From Syngnathus acus (taxonomy: Eukaryota; Chordata; Actinopteri; Syngnathiformes; Syngnathidae), in assembly GCF_901709675.1 (NCBI RefSeq), contig NC_051088.1:2836664-2900663 (forward strand): a stretch of DNA of 64,000 nt. The letters are read 5' to 3'. The position numbers and the translations under genes were made by a program. The notes below the pieces were generated by a model. It saw only the letters and a program-made list of their open reading frames with translations. It did no database searches and was not told the origin of the DNA. Numbering within the stretch: position 1 is the first letter of the stretch; each line of letters starts with the position of its first letter. Positions 51,915 through 63,884 of the stretch are shown here, piece by piece.

Positions 51915-52288
51915 TGTCACGGATCGAATTGGAGCAGGGCGACCAAATGCAGCTTGGACCAGGGTTTATTCAGCAAAAAAAACCCGAATAGACTCGGCAA
52001 ACTGACATGACTTAACGAAATAACAAAATGACTAACCGACAGGGACGCGAAACAAAGGACGTGAAGACATTAAGACAACAGGAACCAACCGACATCAAGA
52101 CGACAACAACACACAACGATCCGACGGGGCGTGAGGGGCAGACAAGACTTATATACATGACAGGTAACAAGAGGCAGGTGAGAATAATCAAACTAATCAT
52201 GGGCACACAGGAGGGGAGGGGCGAGCACACAGACAGAAATCAAGACAACAGAGACACATAGTAACACGGCTGGGGACGAGACGTGACA
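51915..52288 (-). mobile_element. Solo LTR, family LTR-A, both ends intact
   Basis: The reverse complement begins TGTCACGTCTCGTCCCC and ends GATCCGTGACA. The flanking 5-mers tatat and catat match at four of five positions. The best-preserved LTR-A copy. Confidence 0.85.
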
Positions 52289-52482
52289 CATATATAATAA
52301 TGGTATAAAAAAAATAAAGGTTTCTTCTTCACGGATTTTGCCTATCATGGATTTTTTCGGAACGTAACCCTAGCGAAAAATGAGGAATTACTGTGTATAT
52401 TAATGGAACATAGTTTGTTCCATTTTCTTTTTGTTCATATATATTTATCTCGCATCCTGGAAAAGGATTGCTTGTAAAGTTA

Positions 52483-52725
52483 CATTCCCTCTAAGCTGCG
52501 CGCGTGCGCAATCGCGCACTGCCCGCACGTTCTCAGCGCACAAGAAATCTATCTATTAGCAAACCCAAACCCCCCCCCCCGAAGCAAAACGAACACGTAG
52601 CGTTGGACGTCCCATTTGCACCCCCCCCCCCCCCCGAAGCGACCTGATGTTGCTCACTGTAGTCCGCAGTTTGCTCAGGGAGCTTGTGTCTATGCCAGAT
52701 ACATGAAAAATTCGAGGGAACATTG
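52483..52725. mobile_element. Small inverted-repeat element with homopolymers
   Basis: ACATTCCCTC at the left and GAGGGAACAT at the right form inverted ends. Inside are two C runs (about 52570-52580 and 52621-52635). The target duplication is unclear. Confidence 0.4.
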
Positions 52726-52739
52726 ATTGTAACAAAGCT

Positions 52740-53065
52740 TTTATTATTTGCTGAGGCACAAAAGCTGAGTCTGTTGTTTTTCTGATGAGTTGTTACAAAT
52801 CATAGTACATACACAGACATACACATAAAGTGTATGCGCATGTCTTGACCTCCGCTGAACCCAGAACCTGACTCAGCAAACCCACGTGGTTCGATCAAAC
52901 CCAGGTTAAGAATGTTGTGTTTTAGATCATGCGATTACTTATGTTTGTGTATGTGATTACTCAAAGTACTTTTTATTGATAATTCCATTAGGTCTTGCAT
53001 TTGTGATAAAAATGTGTTTTATTTTAATATACTTGTCTTCAAAAACAACTCTTTTTTTGAACATG
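52740..53065. other. Unassigned DNA with a hAT J fragment
   Basis: About 52850-52915 resembles one end of hAT J ('caaacccaggttaagaat'). Nothing else recognised. Confidence 0.4.
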
Positions 53066-53073
53066 GCCTCGGG

Positions 53074-53943
53074 CAGGGGTCACCAACCTTTCTTAAACCG
53101 AGAGCTACTTCCTGGGTACTGATTAAGGCACAGGGCTACCAGTTTGACACACACTTCTGAAATAGCTAATTTGCTCAATTTGGCTTTCACTATGTGTTAT
53201 TATTGGAATTATTATTGTGTTAAATAATGGAATTTTTTTTAATCCGTTTCAAGACAAAAAACACCCCGCCTTTTTTAAGCATTTTTTCATTTGCGCATAT
53301 TTGTCCGATCGCGCAACTGCAGCGCACCGCCGAACGCGCAACCGTAGTGCGTCGCCCACCCCGCAACTGCACCGTGCTGGTCGCATTATTGTGACAGAGC
53401 CATCGCTAAAATTTAGAAAATATTTTTAAAGTCCTGATGTACTTTCCAAAACTTAAGTGGACCTCAGAGCTTAATTTGGTCCGATCGCGCAACCGCAGCG
53501 CGCCGGCCGGGCGCTCGCTGTCGCATTGCTTTAAGAGCGTCTTTATGTTTTAGGATGGCTTTACTGCTCTCATTTGCTTTCTTTGGAGGCATGATTAGGG
53601 TTTAATACAATCCTCAAAGTAACGAAAATACAATAACAACGGAGTCAGTCGGCATCCGGGACGCGCGGTCGGGTTTTCTCAGGTCCTCCTGGATCATCTC
53701 GCGAGGTTCGACCTCTGAATTTTGTTTGACAACCAAAGCAAAAAAATCTCGAATTCTTTGTTCGAATTCTGATTTGTTTGAGAAAGCAGGACGTTCGAAA
53801 AGCGAGGTTTGACTGTAAAATAAATAGATGCAGCTCACTGACAAGTGCCGCTATTTGAGCTAATTTTAGAACAGTCCTGCGGGCGACTCATGCGGTCCTC
53901 ACGGGTGACCTGGTGCCCGCGGGCACCGTGTTGGTGACCCCTG
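53074..53943. mobile_element. Small hAT with a Tigger-like insertion
   Basis: Ends CAGGGGTCACCAACC and GTTGGTGACCCCTG. The flanking 8-mers gcctcggg (53066-53073) and gcctaggg (53944-53951) differ at one base. A Tigger-like copy occupies most of the interior. Confidence 0.9.
53222..53815 (-). mobile_element. Tigger-like MITE, copy 4, left end missing
   Basis: The right end CGAGGTTTGACTG is followed by TA. The interior matches copy 1 ('ttaatccgtttcaagac', 'tggaggcatgattaggg'). The left inverted repeat has been lost. Confidence 0.8.
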
Positions 53944-53951
53944 GCCTAGGG

Positions 53952-54764
53952 GCATTGGAGCACACGTGTGAAAGCTCCTGCACTCTCATATCGTGAAAGC
54001 ATCTCCGAAAGAGAGTGACAGCATGAGCAGATGCGCGACTGTGCGCAAATGTGTTTCTTTTGATCGTTGGCGGCCCATAAGACCAACGTGTGTATTTATG
54101 ATCATAGTCCAACGCGTTGGCCAATTATACACGGCTAGTTAGTAATTTGTGATCTACGTTGTCTGGCATCCACACTTACCCCATTTTGAAGTCAGGAACT
54201 CAGATTTTAGGTGACGATCCTTTTGGCAGGTCACATGATTCCACAAGCTATCAAGCTTGCATTGGGCTGGAATTATACGTACATTCACACAAAGTACATA
54301 CATTCACACAACATATGGAAGGAATTAATTATCTATTTTGCGTGTAAACAAAGCTAATAAAACTTGTTTCTCCTAGCAGAGGGAACTCCCCGAGACAATT
54401 TCCCAGCATCTCCACCTGCCATGCGATGAAATGCAGCCGGCCTCTCAGATTGATCTTTTTATGACGGGCCGGGTAGTGAGCGGCAGTAGGAGGGCCCCAG
54501 CAGAGTGAGAACGTTCTCCTCGATATTAGTGTCATAAATCACTGTGAACCTGTGAACAGAGGACTTGAGAGCCCCAACAAATCAAGATAACTAACTCTGG
54601 TATAGAACAGCTTCTCAAGCTTGCTCACTTCTCGCTCTGAACCCCAAACTTCAGCTCTTTATTTTAAGTTGGAGATGTATAAAGAAACCGATGCTTGTAT
54701 GTATGAAGACGGGTGATTAGAATTCTGCCTCAAAGGTACAAATTCAAAGTTTTTTTGCGTAACT
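53952..54764. other. Unique sequence, no gene recognised
   Basis: No repeat or exon recognised. The stretch 54370-54530 is GC-richer than its surroundings and could be a conserved non-coding element, but the sequence alone cannot show that. Confidence 0.4.
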
Positions 54765-55018
54765 TACCGTATTTTCCAAACCATAAGATGCACTTAAAAG
54801 CCTTTAATTTTCTCAAAAACCGCAGCCGTGTCTTTTAATAAGGTGCGCCTTTTGTGTGGACCAAATTCCATCCATCCATCCATCCATCTTCCGCTTGTCC
54901 GGGGTCGGGTTGCGGGGGCAGCAGTTTAGGAGGGATGCCTAGACTTCCCTCTCCCCAGCCACTTCGTCCAGCTCATTCCGAGGGATCGCAAGGTGTTCCC
55001 AGGCTAGCTGAGAGACAC

Positions 55019-55290
55019 AGCTCAGTGGACTAGTGGTAGAGTGTCTGCCCTGAGACTGGAAGGTTGTGGGTTCAAACCCTGGCCGGGAACATACCACAGA
55101 CTTTAAAAATGGGACCCATTGCCTCCCTGCTTAGCACTCAGCATTAACGGTTGGAATTGGGGGGTTAGATCACCAAATGATTCCCGGGCGCGGCACCGCT
55201 GCTGCTCACTGCTCCCTTCGGGGATGAGTTAAATGCAGAGACAAATTTCACCACACCCAGATGTGTGTGTGACAATCATTGGGTCTTTTT
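55019..55290 (+). mobile_element. tRNA-headed SINE, second family
   Basis: The head has an A-box-like 'tagtggtagagtgtctgcc' and a B-box GGTTCAAACCC. The body contains 'tgggacccattgcctccctg' and 'gattcccgggcgcggcaccg', and the end is 'gacaatcattgggtcttttt'. It interrupts the RTE sequence, which resumes with 'agtctctctagcgcgtcctg'. It should not be called a tRNA gene. Confidence 0.8.
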
Positions 55291-56683
55291 AGTCTCTCTA
55301 GCGCGTCCTGGGTCGTCCACGGGGTCTCCTGCCGGTGGGACATGCCCGGAACACCTCCCCGGGGAGGCGTCGAGGAGGCATCCTGATGAAATGCCCGAGC
55401 CACCTCATCTGGCACTTCACAACGTGGAGGAGCAGCGGCTCTACTCCGAGTCCCTCTGGGATGACCGGGCTTCTCACTCTATCTCTAAGGGAGAACCCGG
55501 ACACCATGCGGAGGAAACTCATTTCGGCCGATTCTATCCGGGATCTTGTTCTTTTTCGGTCACGACCCATAGGTGAGGGTAGGAGCGTAGATCGACCGGT
55601 AAATTCAGAGCTTTGCCTTTTGGGTCTGCTCTCTCTTCACCACGATGGACCGGTACAGAGTCTCCATCACGGCCGAAGCTGCACTTAGCCGTCTGTCGAT
55701 CTCCCGCTCAATCCTGTCCTTGCTCGTAAACAAGACCCCAAGATACTTAAACTCCTCCACTTGGGGCAGGATCTCATCCCCGATCCGGAGAGGGCATTCC
55801 ACCCTTTTCCGACTGAGGACCATGGTCTCAGATTTGGAGGTGCTGACCTTCATCCCGACCGCTTCACACTCGGCTGCGAACCGCTACAGTGAGAGCTGGA
55901 GATCACGGCTTGAAGAAGCACCACGTCGTCTGCAAAAAGCAGAGATGCAAGGCCCCCAAACCGGACACCCTCAACACCTCGGCTGTGCCTAGCAATTCTG
56001 TCCATAAAAGTTATGAACAGAATCGGTGACAAAGGGCGGAGTCCAACCCTCACTGGGAACGAATCCGACTTACTGCCGGAAATGCGGACCAAACTCTGAA
56101 ATCGATGCTACAGGGACCGAACGGCCCTTATCAGTTGGTTTAGCACCCCGTACTCCCAAAGCACCCTCCACAGAACTTCCCGAGGGACATGGTCGAATGC
56201 CTTCTCCAAGTCCACAAAACACGTGTGGCCTGGTTGAGCCAACACCCATGCACCCTCGAGGATGCCGAGGGTATAGAGCAGGTCCACTGTTCCACGGCCA
56301 GGACGAAAACCACACTGCTCCTCCTGAATCCGAGATTCGACCTTCCGACGGACCCTCCTCTCCAGCACCCCTGAATAGACCTTACCAGGGAGGCTGAGGA
56401 GTGTGATTCCTCTGTTGTTGGAACACACTCTCCGGTCCCCCTTCTTAAAAAGAGGGTCTACCACCCCAGTCTGCCAATCCGGAGGCACCGTCCCCGATGT
56501 CCACGCTTTGTTGTAGAGGCATGTCAGCCAGGACAGCCCCACAACATCCAGAGCCTTTAAGAACTCCGGGCGGATTTCATCCACCCCCGGGGCCTTGCCT
56601 CCGAGGAGTTTTTTAACTACGTTGGTGACTTCGACCCCAGAGATTGGAGAGTCCACCTCAGAGTCTCCAGGCCCTGTTTCCAC
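55291..56683 (-). pseudogene. RTE reverse transcriptase, broken into several frames
   Basis: Minus-strand blocks in order: KKLLGGKAPGVDEIRPEFLK, KGDRRVCSNNRGITLLSLPG, EEQCGFRPGRGTVDLLYTL, HTCFVDLEKAFDHVPREVLW (motif A), then in another frame SLLFADDVVLLQ (motif C; FADD at 55925-55936), then KVSTSKSETMVLSRKRV and VEEFKYLGVLFTS. Last come AEMSFLRMVSGFSLRDRVRS and WLGHFIRMPPRRLPGEVFRA near the C-terminus. Frame changes occur near 56100 and 55850 and in the C-terminal part. The enzyme would have made cDNA at the nicked target site; this copy cannot. It is the most readable part of the RTE element. Confidence 0.85.
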
Positions 56684-56760
56684 AATGGAAGGCGTGTCGG
56701 TGGAATTTAGGACGTCTTCGAAGTATTCTCCTCACCATCTCACGATGTCCTGAGTCGAGG

Positions 56761-57159
56761 TCAGCAGCAGTCTATACTGTAAACAGTGTTAACGGTGAAC
56801 CGTTTCCCCCTCCTGAGACGCCGGATGGTGGACCAGAATTTCCTCAAAGCCGTCTGGAAGTCATCCTCCATGGCCTCGCCAAACTCCTCCCACGCCCGGG
56901 TTTTTGCCTCAGTAACCGCCAAAGCCGTGTTCCGCTTGGCCATCCGGTGCCTGTCAGCTGCCTCCGGAGTCCCACAGGCCAAAACGGCCCGATAGGATTC
57001 CTTCTTCAGCTTGACGGCATCCCTTACCGCTGGTTTGGGAGTTGCCGCCACGACAGGCACCTTACAGCCACAGCTCCGGTTGGCTGCCTCAACAATGGTC
57101 CACTCGGACTCAATGTCCCCTGCCTCCTCCGGGACATGGGAAAAGCTCTGCTTTTTCAA
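56761..57159 (-). pseudogene. RTE region between endonuclease and reverse transcriptase
   Basis: The minus-strand frame encodes EEAGDIESEWTIVEAANRSC, AVKLKKESYRAVLACGTPEA, EAKTRAWEEFGEAMEDDFQT and KFWSTIRRLRRGKRFTVNTV. This is the basic linker of RTE ORFs. It ends at a stop near 56761, and the reverse transcriptase resumes in another frame. Confidence 0.75.
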
Positions 57160-57960
57160 GGTGGCAGTTGAAGCTCTTCTTGACAGGGCATTCTGCCAGA
57201 CGTTCCCAGCACAACCTCACAGTATGTTTGGGTCTGCCAGGTCGGACTGGCATCTTCCCCCACCATCGGAGCCAACCCACCACCAGGTGGTGATCAGTTG
57301 ACAGTTCCGCCCCTCTCTTCACCAGAGTCTCCAAAACATGCGGCCGCAAATCCGATGACAAGACTACAAAGTCGATCATCGAACTGCGGCCTAGGGTGTC
57401 CTGGTGCCAAGTGCACACATGGACACCCTTTTGCTTGAACATGGTGTTCATTATAGAACACCGCTTGGGTTCTGATTGGGGGGGGCGTTCCTCCCAATCA
57501 CGCCCTTCCAGGTCTCACTGTTATTGCCCACGTGAGCATTGAAGTCACCCAGGAGAACGATGGAGTCCCCAGAAGGAGCGCTCTCCAGCACTTCCTCCAA
57601 GGACTTCAAAAAGGGTGGGTACTCTGAGCTGCCGTTTGGTGCATAGACACAAACAAAAGTCAGGACCCGTCCCTCCACCCGAAGGCGGAGGGAGGCTACC
57701 CTCTCGTTCACCAGGGTGAACCCCAATGTGCAGGCGCCCAGCCGGCGGGCAATATGTATGCCCACACCTGCTCAACGCCTCTCTCCGTGGGCAAATCCAG
57801 AGTGGAAGAGAGTCCAGCGCCTCTCAAGTGGTCTTGTACCAGAACCCAAACTGTGTGTGGAGGCAAGTCCAACTATATGCCTAGTCGAAACCTTTCTCCC
57901 TCGCACACCAGCTCGGGCTCCTTTCCTGCCAGAGAGGCCCAGCTCACTTAGCACCTGATC
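57110..57960 (-). pseudogene. RTE APE-type endonuclease, broken in two or more frames
   Basis: The N-terminal half (57451-57765) contains [40 protein letters not shown] and [15 protein letters not shown], the GDFNAH catalytic block. After a frame change the C-terminal half (57110-57451) reads MFKQKGVHVCTWHQDTLGR, SMIDFVVLSSDLRP and ELSTDHHLVVGW, the final catalytic histidine block. Upstream, 'STHSLGSGTRPLERRWTLFH' (about 57780-57840) is the preceding block in a further frame. All catalytic motifs are visible, but the reading frame is lost, so the copy is inactive. Confidence 0.82.
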
Positions 57961-58812
57961 CCTTTGGCCCCTCCCACAGGTGGTGAGCCCATGGGAAGAG
58001 GGACGCACGTTTACTTTTTGGGCTGTGGCCAGCAGGGCCCCATGGGCGAAGGCCACCAGATGCTTGCCTTCGAGCTCCAACTCCAGGCCTGGCTCCAGAG
58101 AGGGGCCCCGGTGACCCGCGTCCGGGCGAGGGAAAACAAAATCCAACTGTAGTATTCCTCATAAGGGGTTTTTGTGAGCCATGCTTTGTCTGGCCCCTCA
58201 CCTAGGACCCTTTTGCCATGGGTGACCCTGCCAGGGGCATAAAGCCCCAGACAACTTGGCTTCTAGGATCATAAGGACACGCAAACCCCTCCACCACATC
58301 ACTGCCACCACACAGGGACGTATCATGTGGGCGTAACATGTGAACCGACTAACCAATCAGAGGACATTACTTTTTACGTAGATCGGAACGGTAAATCAAT
58401 CAGAGGACTGTACATAATACGTCCCTCCGCTGCCATAGATAAATAAACGCTCTAAAATGGCATCGACAGAGAGACATTTTTATAAGGCACAATTCAAGCG
58501 CGATCTTGACATGTTTAATGGCGAACTTGCCCAGTTGTTTAATTCGGATACAGAAGATGAGGACGGTTGCGTAAAAATATAGATTAACAATAATGTGAAC
58601 ACAGTACATGGTTACAGTACAACTGAACTCATACAACAAAACTCACTGTCTTTCTTCCGTGATGTTTTTTTTTTCTGTTTACCGTAAATTGCACCCAATA
58701 ATGCGGTGCACCCTGTGTGTGAATTACTAAGTACAGAAAAGCCCCCGCAATTGAGTCTGCGCCTTTTAACCCGAAGCACCTTATGAAAAATATGGTAAAT
58801 GCATCAATACAG

Positions 58813-58880
58813 TGATCCCTCGTATATTGCTGATAATTGGTTCCAAGACCCCCCTCGGCGATAGGTGAAAATCCACAATG
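58813..58880. mobile_element. Mariner-like terminal fragment
   Basis: ACAGTGATCCCTCGTATATTG begins a terminal sequence like that at 46675 and 52398. The opposite end was not found, so only this part is called. Confidence 0.4.
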
Positions 58881-59044
58881 TGGAGTCAATATTTTTACGA
58901 TATCCGCACAAGACTTTTATGATTGTATTTTTAAACATGTTTTTGTATTTTCAAACACTTTATTGTAATTTTAAACATTTTAAAGTTAAATTGACTTTTA
59001 GAAAAAAAAGGTAGGGCTTCACTAAAACTCACAAAGTCACAAGA

Positions 59045-59580
59045 GAACTATCCAATGCCGAGCTGCACGCACTAATCAGTGCTGATCGCTGCCACCTGTG
59101 CTCTTGCTAACGGCTGATTAGGGCGTGTATTTAAATCCCGCAAGCCTGTCAATCCACGGTGGTTTGCCTGCCACCTGGTTCTGTTGTGCCACCTGATTCC
59201 CGCTTGCCTGATCTGCGGTGTAGCGCTATGCCTGTTTCCTGATTCGCTGTTTAGCCTGTTTTCATTATCTGCTCTGGACTCCGTTTTGCTTGACCTTCTG
59301 TCTGTCCAAAACCACGAGCATACTATGCCAGTCTGCTTCAATGACGCTCGCTGACCGTCTCCTCAGCTTGCCTCATCGTTCTGTTCTGCTGGCATTCCAG
59401 CCCTTCTTGTCTCCTTTAACCCTTGCATTTGGTTGTCCTGCCTCGTTCATGGCGAAAGCGCAAATCAGAGAAGCTGCTGATTCTGCTGACGCAAACCAAG
59501 TGGAAGAGTGGATACTAGCGCGACTGCAGGAGGCTGAGATAAAGCGAGGTTAGAACTGCTCTTACAACTCTAAGCCAATC
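59045..59580 (+). mobile_element. Possible LTR-derived fragment
   Basis: Pyrimidine-rich 'cctg' motifs and a TATA-like GTATTTAAATC near 59130 resemble the LTRs in this window. It ends in a short frame, MAKAQIREAADSADANQVEE. No TG...CA ends or duplication were found. Confidence 0.25.
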
Positions 59581-61229
59581 AGCGGCAAGGATACAGATCA
59601 ACATTTTCTACCGGCCAATAGTGTGCTGTAAAAGTCATATGGGCATCCTCACCTCCTTTGATTTTACCAAGAGTCAAAGTCTTGACGCCTCTAGTTTAAA
59701 TGGACATGCTGACCCGTTATTTTCGGATGAACTCATCTGAACTTGTCTACAAATGTGATTCTATTAACTTTTCACTTTTTTATTGACTTGCCTATGAATT
59801 TCTCATAATTTTACTTTCAACCTATTTGAAAACCTCATTTAAAAATAAATTCACACAAGTTTGAGTATACACTAAACTGATGGGCTAACCTGTTGCTTAG
59901 ATAGACAAAGGCAGAGCAATTTTATTGTTTAACTCATCCGTTTGTGACACTGAAGTTCACCACGCTGTGGGTTTTGGCTCAGAGTGGGAGGGAGCACCAA
60001 GTTCGACAGACACAGCATGAAGTGACATTTTTCCTTCTTCTTAATCACGGATGGCCAAATGGCATTCTGCGGGCCACATGCAGGCCACATCCACACGCTT
60101 ACTGGTCCCTCAATTAACCCCCACCTCAAAATAGGGGGGGGGGGGGCATAGTCTGTTTTGTTTTTCTTTGGGGGGGGGCTCATTAACATTCTGCCCCCAC
60201 TACAGTGAACCACCAGAAAAGTTACTGTTCGGCAAATGCAGATTTGCCTTTTTACTGATTTTCATTGTGTGTTATTTTCAGGTTTGGGTCTGGTGGCCAA
60301 CTTCAGGTTTTTCTTTTGTGAAAAAAATGTAGTGGCGTTTCATCAGTGTTTTTTTTTAATAATTTGGGGATTTAAAAAAAATAAAATGCATTTCAGTGGA
60401 TGTCAATTATACACAGATTTTCACTATTCACTGGCCAGCCTGGTCCCTATCACCTGTGAAAAGCAGGGTTCCACTGCAACGTTTTACACTTATACACTAT
60501 TCAGATCAATCAGTGTGCAGACATAGCTTGCACCGGAATTTACGCTGCCCTCTGCTGATCGTGACTGATCAACAAATCAATGGAGCTGATGAAAAATTGT
60601 GGTCCCCCTCCATCATTTATATTGCCCATACCTATCATAAATAAAAGAAATTATTATAGTAGAACAGCGACTACAACTTGGACTGGCCAACAGTCACTTC
60701 TAGGACACTAATGGAGAAAGACAACCATTCACGCTTACATTCACACCTTCACTAAGCGGGAACTGTACCTACGTATGCTGCCTGCATCCAAGACAGGCTA
60801 CAACTGCTACACCAGTGACTCACAGCCATAATATCAATAGTTAATGCCTGTTTATTGATACGCTATCATACCAGAGAACGATACGGTACACTGTGTATTT
60901 TGCCTTGTTGTGGGACTCTGAGAAGACATTGATTTGGAGCTTTTATTACCTGCCAAGTCAGTTTGTAGCCTTTCTGTCTCGGCTCATATGCACCGTTGAA
61001 ACAGTATGATGCACAAGGCGGCCACGAGAAAATGGCAACTGTGATACTTAGCACTCGCTGACCCTTAAAGTTCCTCAATTTAAAACAGTTCTCTGGAGCT
61101 TTAATAACTTGTCAGAGAAATTCTGTCATCAAAATACACTAAGGATCAAGAATTACATCACACTTTACAACCTCTAATTCACCTCAATTCATTTTTAAAT
61201 TAGGATTTTGTTTTTGTGGGGGGTTTTCA
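59581..61229. other. Unique sequence, no gene recognised
   Basis: Contains two G homopolymers (60137-60149 and 60170-60179) and a probable hAT remnant near 60045-60100 ('atggccaaatggcattctgc', 'gggccacatgcaggccac'). No exon recognised. Confidence 0.4.
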
Positions 61230-61238
61230 GAAAGAAAG

Positions 61239-61313
<75 letters not shown>

Positions 61314-61315
61314 GA
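61230..61315. repeat. (AAAG)n microsatellite
   Basis: About 20 AAAG units. Confidence 0.93.
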
Positions 61316-62460
61316 ACTGCCTACAGAATAATTCATTTTATCTCTTTTTATACTGTTTGTTTTATAGAACATGAGGTTTAAGATCTTTGTTAACTGAGCC
61401 AAATTTGTGGATTATAAAATCTGTTTCAGGCAATTAGAGGTAACATTCACAAAATGCAAAGAGGCATGCACACATACGAGTGTGCTTCTGTGGGTGATGG
61501 ACTAGAAATGTTGGTTGCTTGCGATTGATGATAGGTGGGAGGAGGGGTGAGGGTTGCTGAAGGGATGCTCAGTCCTGAAAGGAGTCCTTGATTGGATTGA
61601 TCCACGGCCCTCATGTTTACAATTAGAACAGTTTAATAGCGCACTCTCCCAGAAGGCTTGCTGCCTGTGTGTCCGTTTTGTTCCATGGGGCAGGAAAAAC
61701 AAAAGCGCCATGAGAGGTAGAAGGAGATGGGAACCTCTTGGGATCAGTGAAACAGCACCGGAGCCCTCCATTGCTGGGCTTCCTGCCAAGATAATGTTTC
61801 ACCTCAACCGGGAATACCTTGTTATAGGAAAACATGAGTACTTAAACAGCTACATGGGTTTCTCCCACGATAGCCAAGGCTGTCAGTCAGTCTGTTTACA
61901 TGCACTTTAAAAATAAAATAAGTCACTACAAATAAAAATTGAAACCACACTTTTAAAACATTTGTCTTTTTAAAAGATTGTTAATCCATCCAGACTGCTG
62001 CAATGAAAGGTTGGCATGACCGTTGCAAAATTGCAAACTCCATTATGTACACGGTTCAGCCTCTGTGGTCATGGAAACATCAAAATTGAATTAAAAAAAA
62101 AAAAAAAAAAAGTTCGGCGTGTTTGCGCCACAAGAAAAAAAAAAAAATTTAATGTGATAGCAAAGCAAATACACATAACACCAAATTTTAACATTGTCTA
62201 TTCCCTATCAATGGAAAATAGACACTTTAGTATAAGTCTGTGACAAATTAAAAGAAAACATTTAACAAAGTTTATTTGAGCTTCTCCTCACCCTAATGGA
62301 AAATTTGAGTAATAATTCATCTGTCGAGTCAAACTTTGTAAATGTGTTCTATATACAACTAGGATTCCATGAAATCTTTTGTTGAAAATGTGGGCCAATT
62401 TATTTTGTTGATTCACTCCAGGATCATTTGATCATAGGATCAAATTTCTCTAAGTTCTCT
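61316..62460. other. Unique sequence, no gene recognised
   Basis: Balanced base composition at 61540-61880, flanked by AT-rich DNA, with A runs at 62092-62110 and 62134-62148. No repeat family recognised. Confidence 0.4.
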
Positions 62461-62515
62461 AGTTGGGCCGCTGGCAGCGTGATCTCGTTGCGATCACGCC
62501 GCCAGCGGCCCAACT
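62461..62515. repeat. Strong GC-rich hairpin
   Basis: Arms 62461-62484 and 62492-62515 are inverted repeats of 24 bp with one mismatch and a 7-base loop (TCGTTGC). The left arm begins AGTTGGGCCGCTGGC. The hairpin is isolated in AT-rich DNA. Confidence 0.85.
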
Positions 62516-62768
62516 ACACACAGCAAGGAGTAGTTTGCTAAAATGCTGAGTCAGATCCTGGCATAATGCCTTATACAACAATGTGAAGAAGCCTTCTCAA
62601 TTTTTCAGATTTGTATTGACAGGCAGGACAAACATAATACCCAAATTTAAACATTGAGTGAGATAATTTTTTGGGAAAAAAATACTTAAAATGGGTTCTT
62701 GTATACAATATAGGTTCGCTGTTCAGCAGTTTTGTACAGCCTTTGAATTCTATTTTTTAAGCACAAGA

Positions 62769-63062
62769 TGTCATGGAATCGGAATGGAGCAGGGCGACCA
62801 AATGCAGCTTGGACCAGGGTTTATTGGAGAACTCAAAGACAGACTATAAGAAGCTCTACTAGGGACAAGACTAACTGAACAAAAAGACAAGATAAAGACA
62901 AGATAAAGACAGGAACGACGGCGACAGACGAGACGAGAACAATCCGACAGGGGTGTGACACGCAAACAGGATTTATATACGCGACAGGTAACGAGAGGCA
63001 GGTGACTGTGATTAGTACATCGATTGTGAGTAGACATAAGGGAGGGGCGAGCACACAGATAA
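62769..63062 (-). mobile_element. LTR-A fragment
   Basis: Matches LTR-A ('ggagcagggcgaccaaatgc', 'ttatatacgcgacaggtaac'). The end at 63062 lacks the TGTCACG terminus. Confidence 0.75.
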
Positions 63063-63792
<730 letters not shown>

Positions 63793-63884
63793 CTTTACTT
63801 ACCTGTACCTTTTCAGCTTTGGAGGTGATTATCAGTATTACAGTATGGTGATACATATGAATATACGTACATACTATGTATATA

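Larger units (their letters stand above)
46675..52398. mobile_element. Mariner-like element opened by a composite hAT and an LTR
   Basis: The left end AATAATCCCTCGTCATATGA and right end 'cgaaaaatgaggaattactg' are degenerate inverted repeats. Both are followed inward by 'ttcacgg' motifs, and a related end is at 58813. The composite structure (46757-51642) and a solo LTR (51915-52288) lie inside. Confidence 0.5.
54868..58316 (-). mobile_element. RTE-type LINE (Expander-like), decayed, with SINE insert
   Basis: On the minus strand it runs from about 58316 to a (CCAT/ATGG)n tail at 54868-54888. It carries endonuclease and reverse transcriptase coding blocks in order but in several frames. A SINE at 55019-55290 interrupts the 3' part. 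The clade name is from motif recall and is not certain. Confidence 0.8.
54767..58795. mobile_element. TA-flanked element (CGTATTTTCCGCAC family) holding an RTE LINE
   Basis: The left end CCGTATTTTCCAAACC follows a TA (54765-54766). The right end, 'cttatgaaaaatatgg', precedes a TA (58796-58797). The right part (58320-58795) matches 13555-13838. An RTE-type LINE fills the middle. Confidence 0.7.

Noticed and set aside
55019-55090. tRNA gene
   Set aside because: It has A- and B-box-like motifs but is the head of a SINE with a SINE body behind it, inside a LINE; no tRNA fold with acceptor stem was evident.
56644-57171. 175-codon plus-strand open frame
   Set aside because: Antisense shadow of the RTE coding region.
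61554-61910. 118-codon open frame as a host exon
   Set aside because: No recognisable domain and no convincing splice signals at its edges; kept only as unique sequence.
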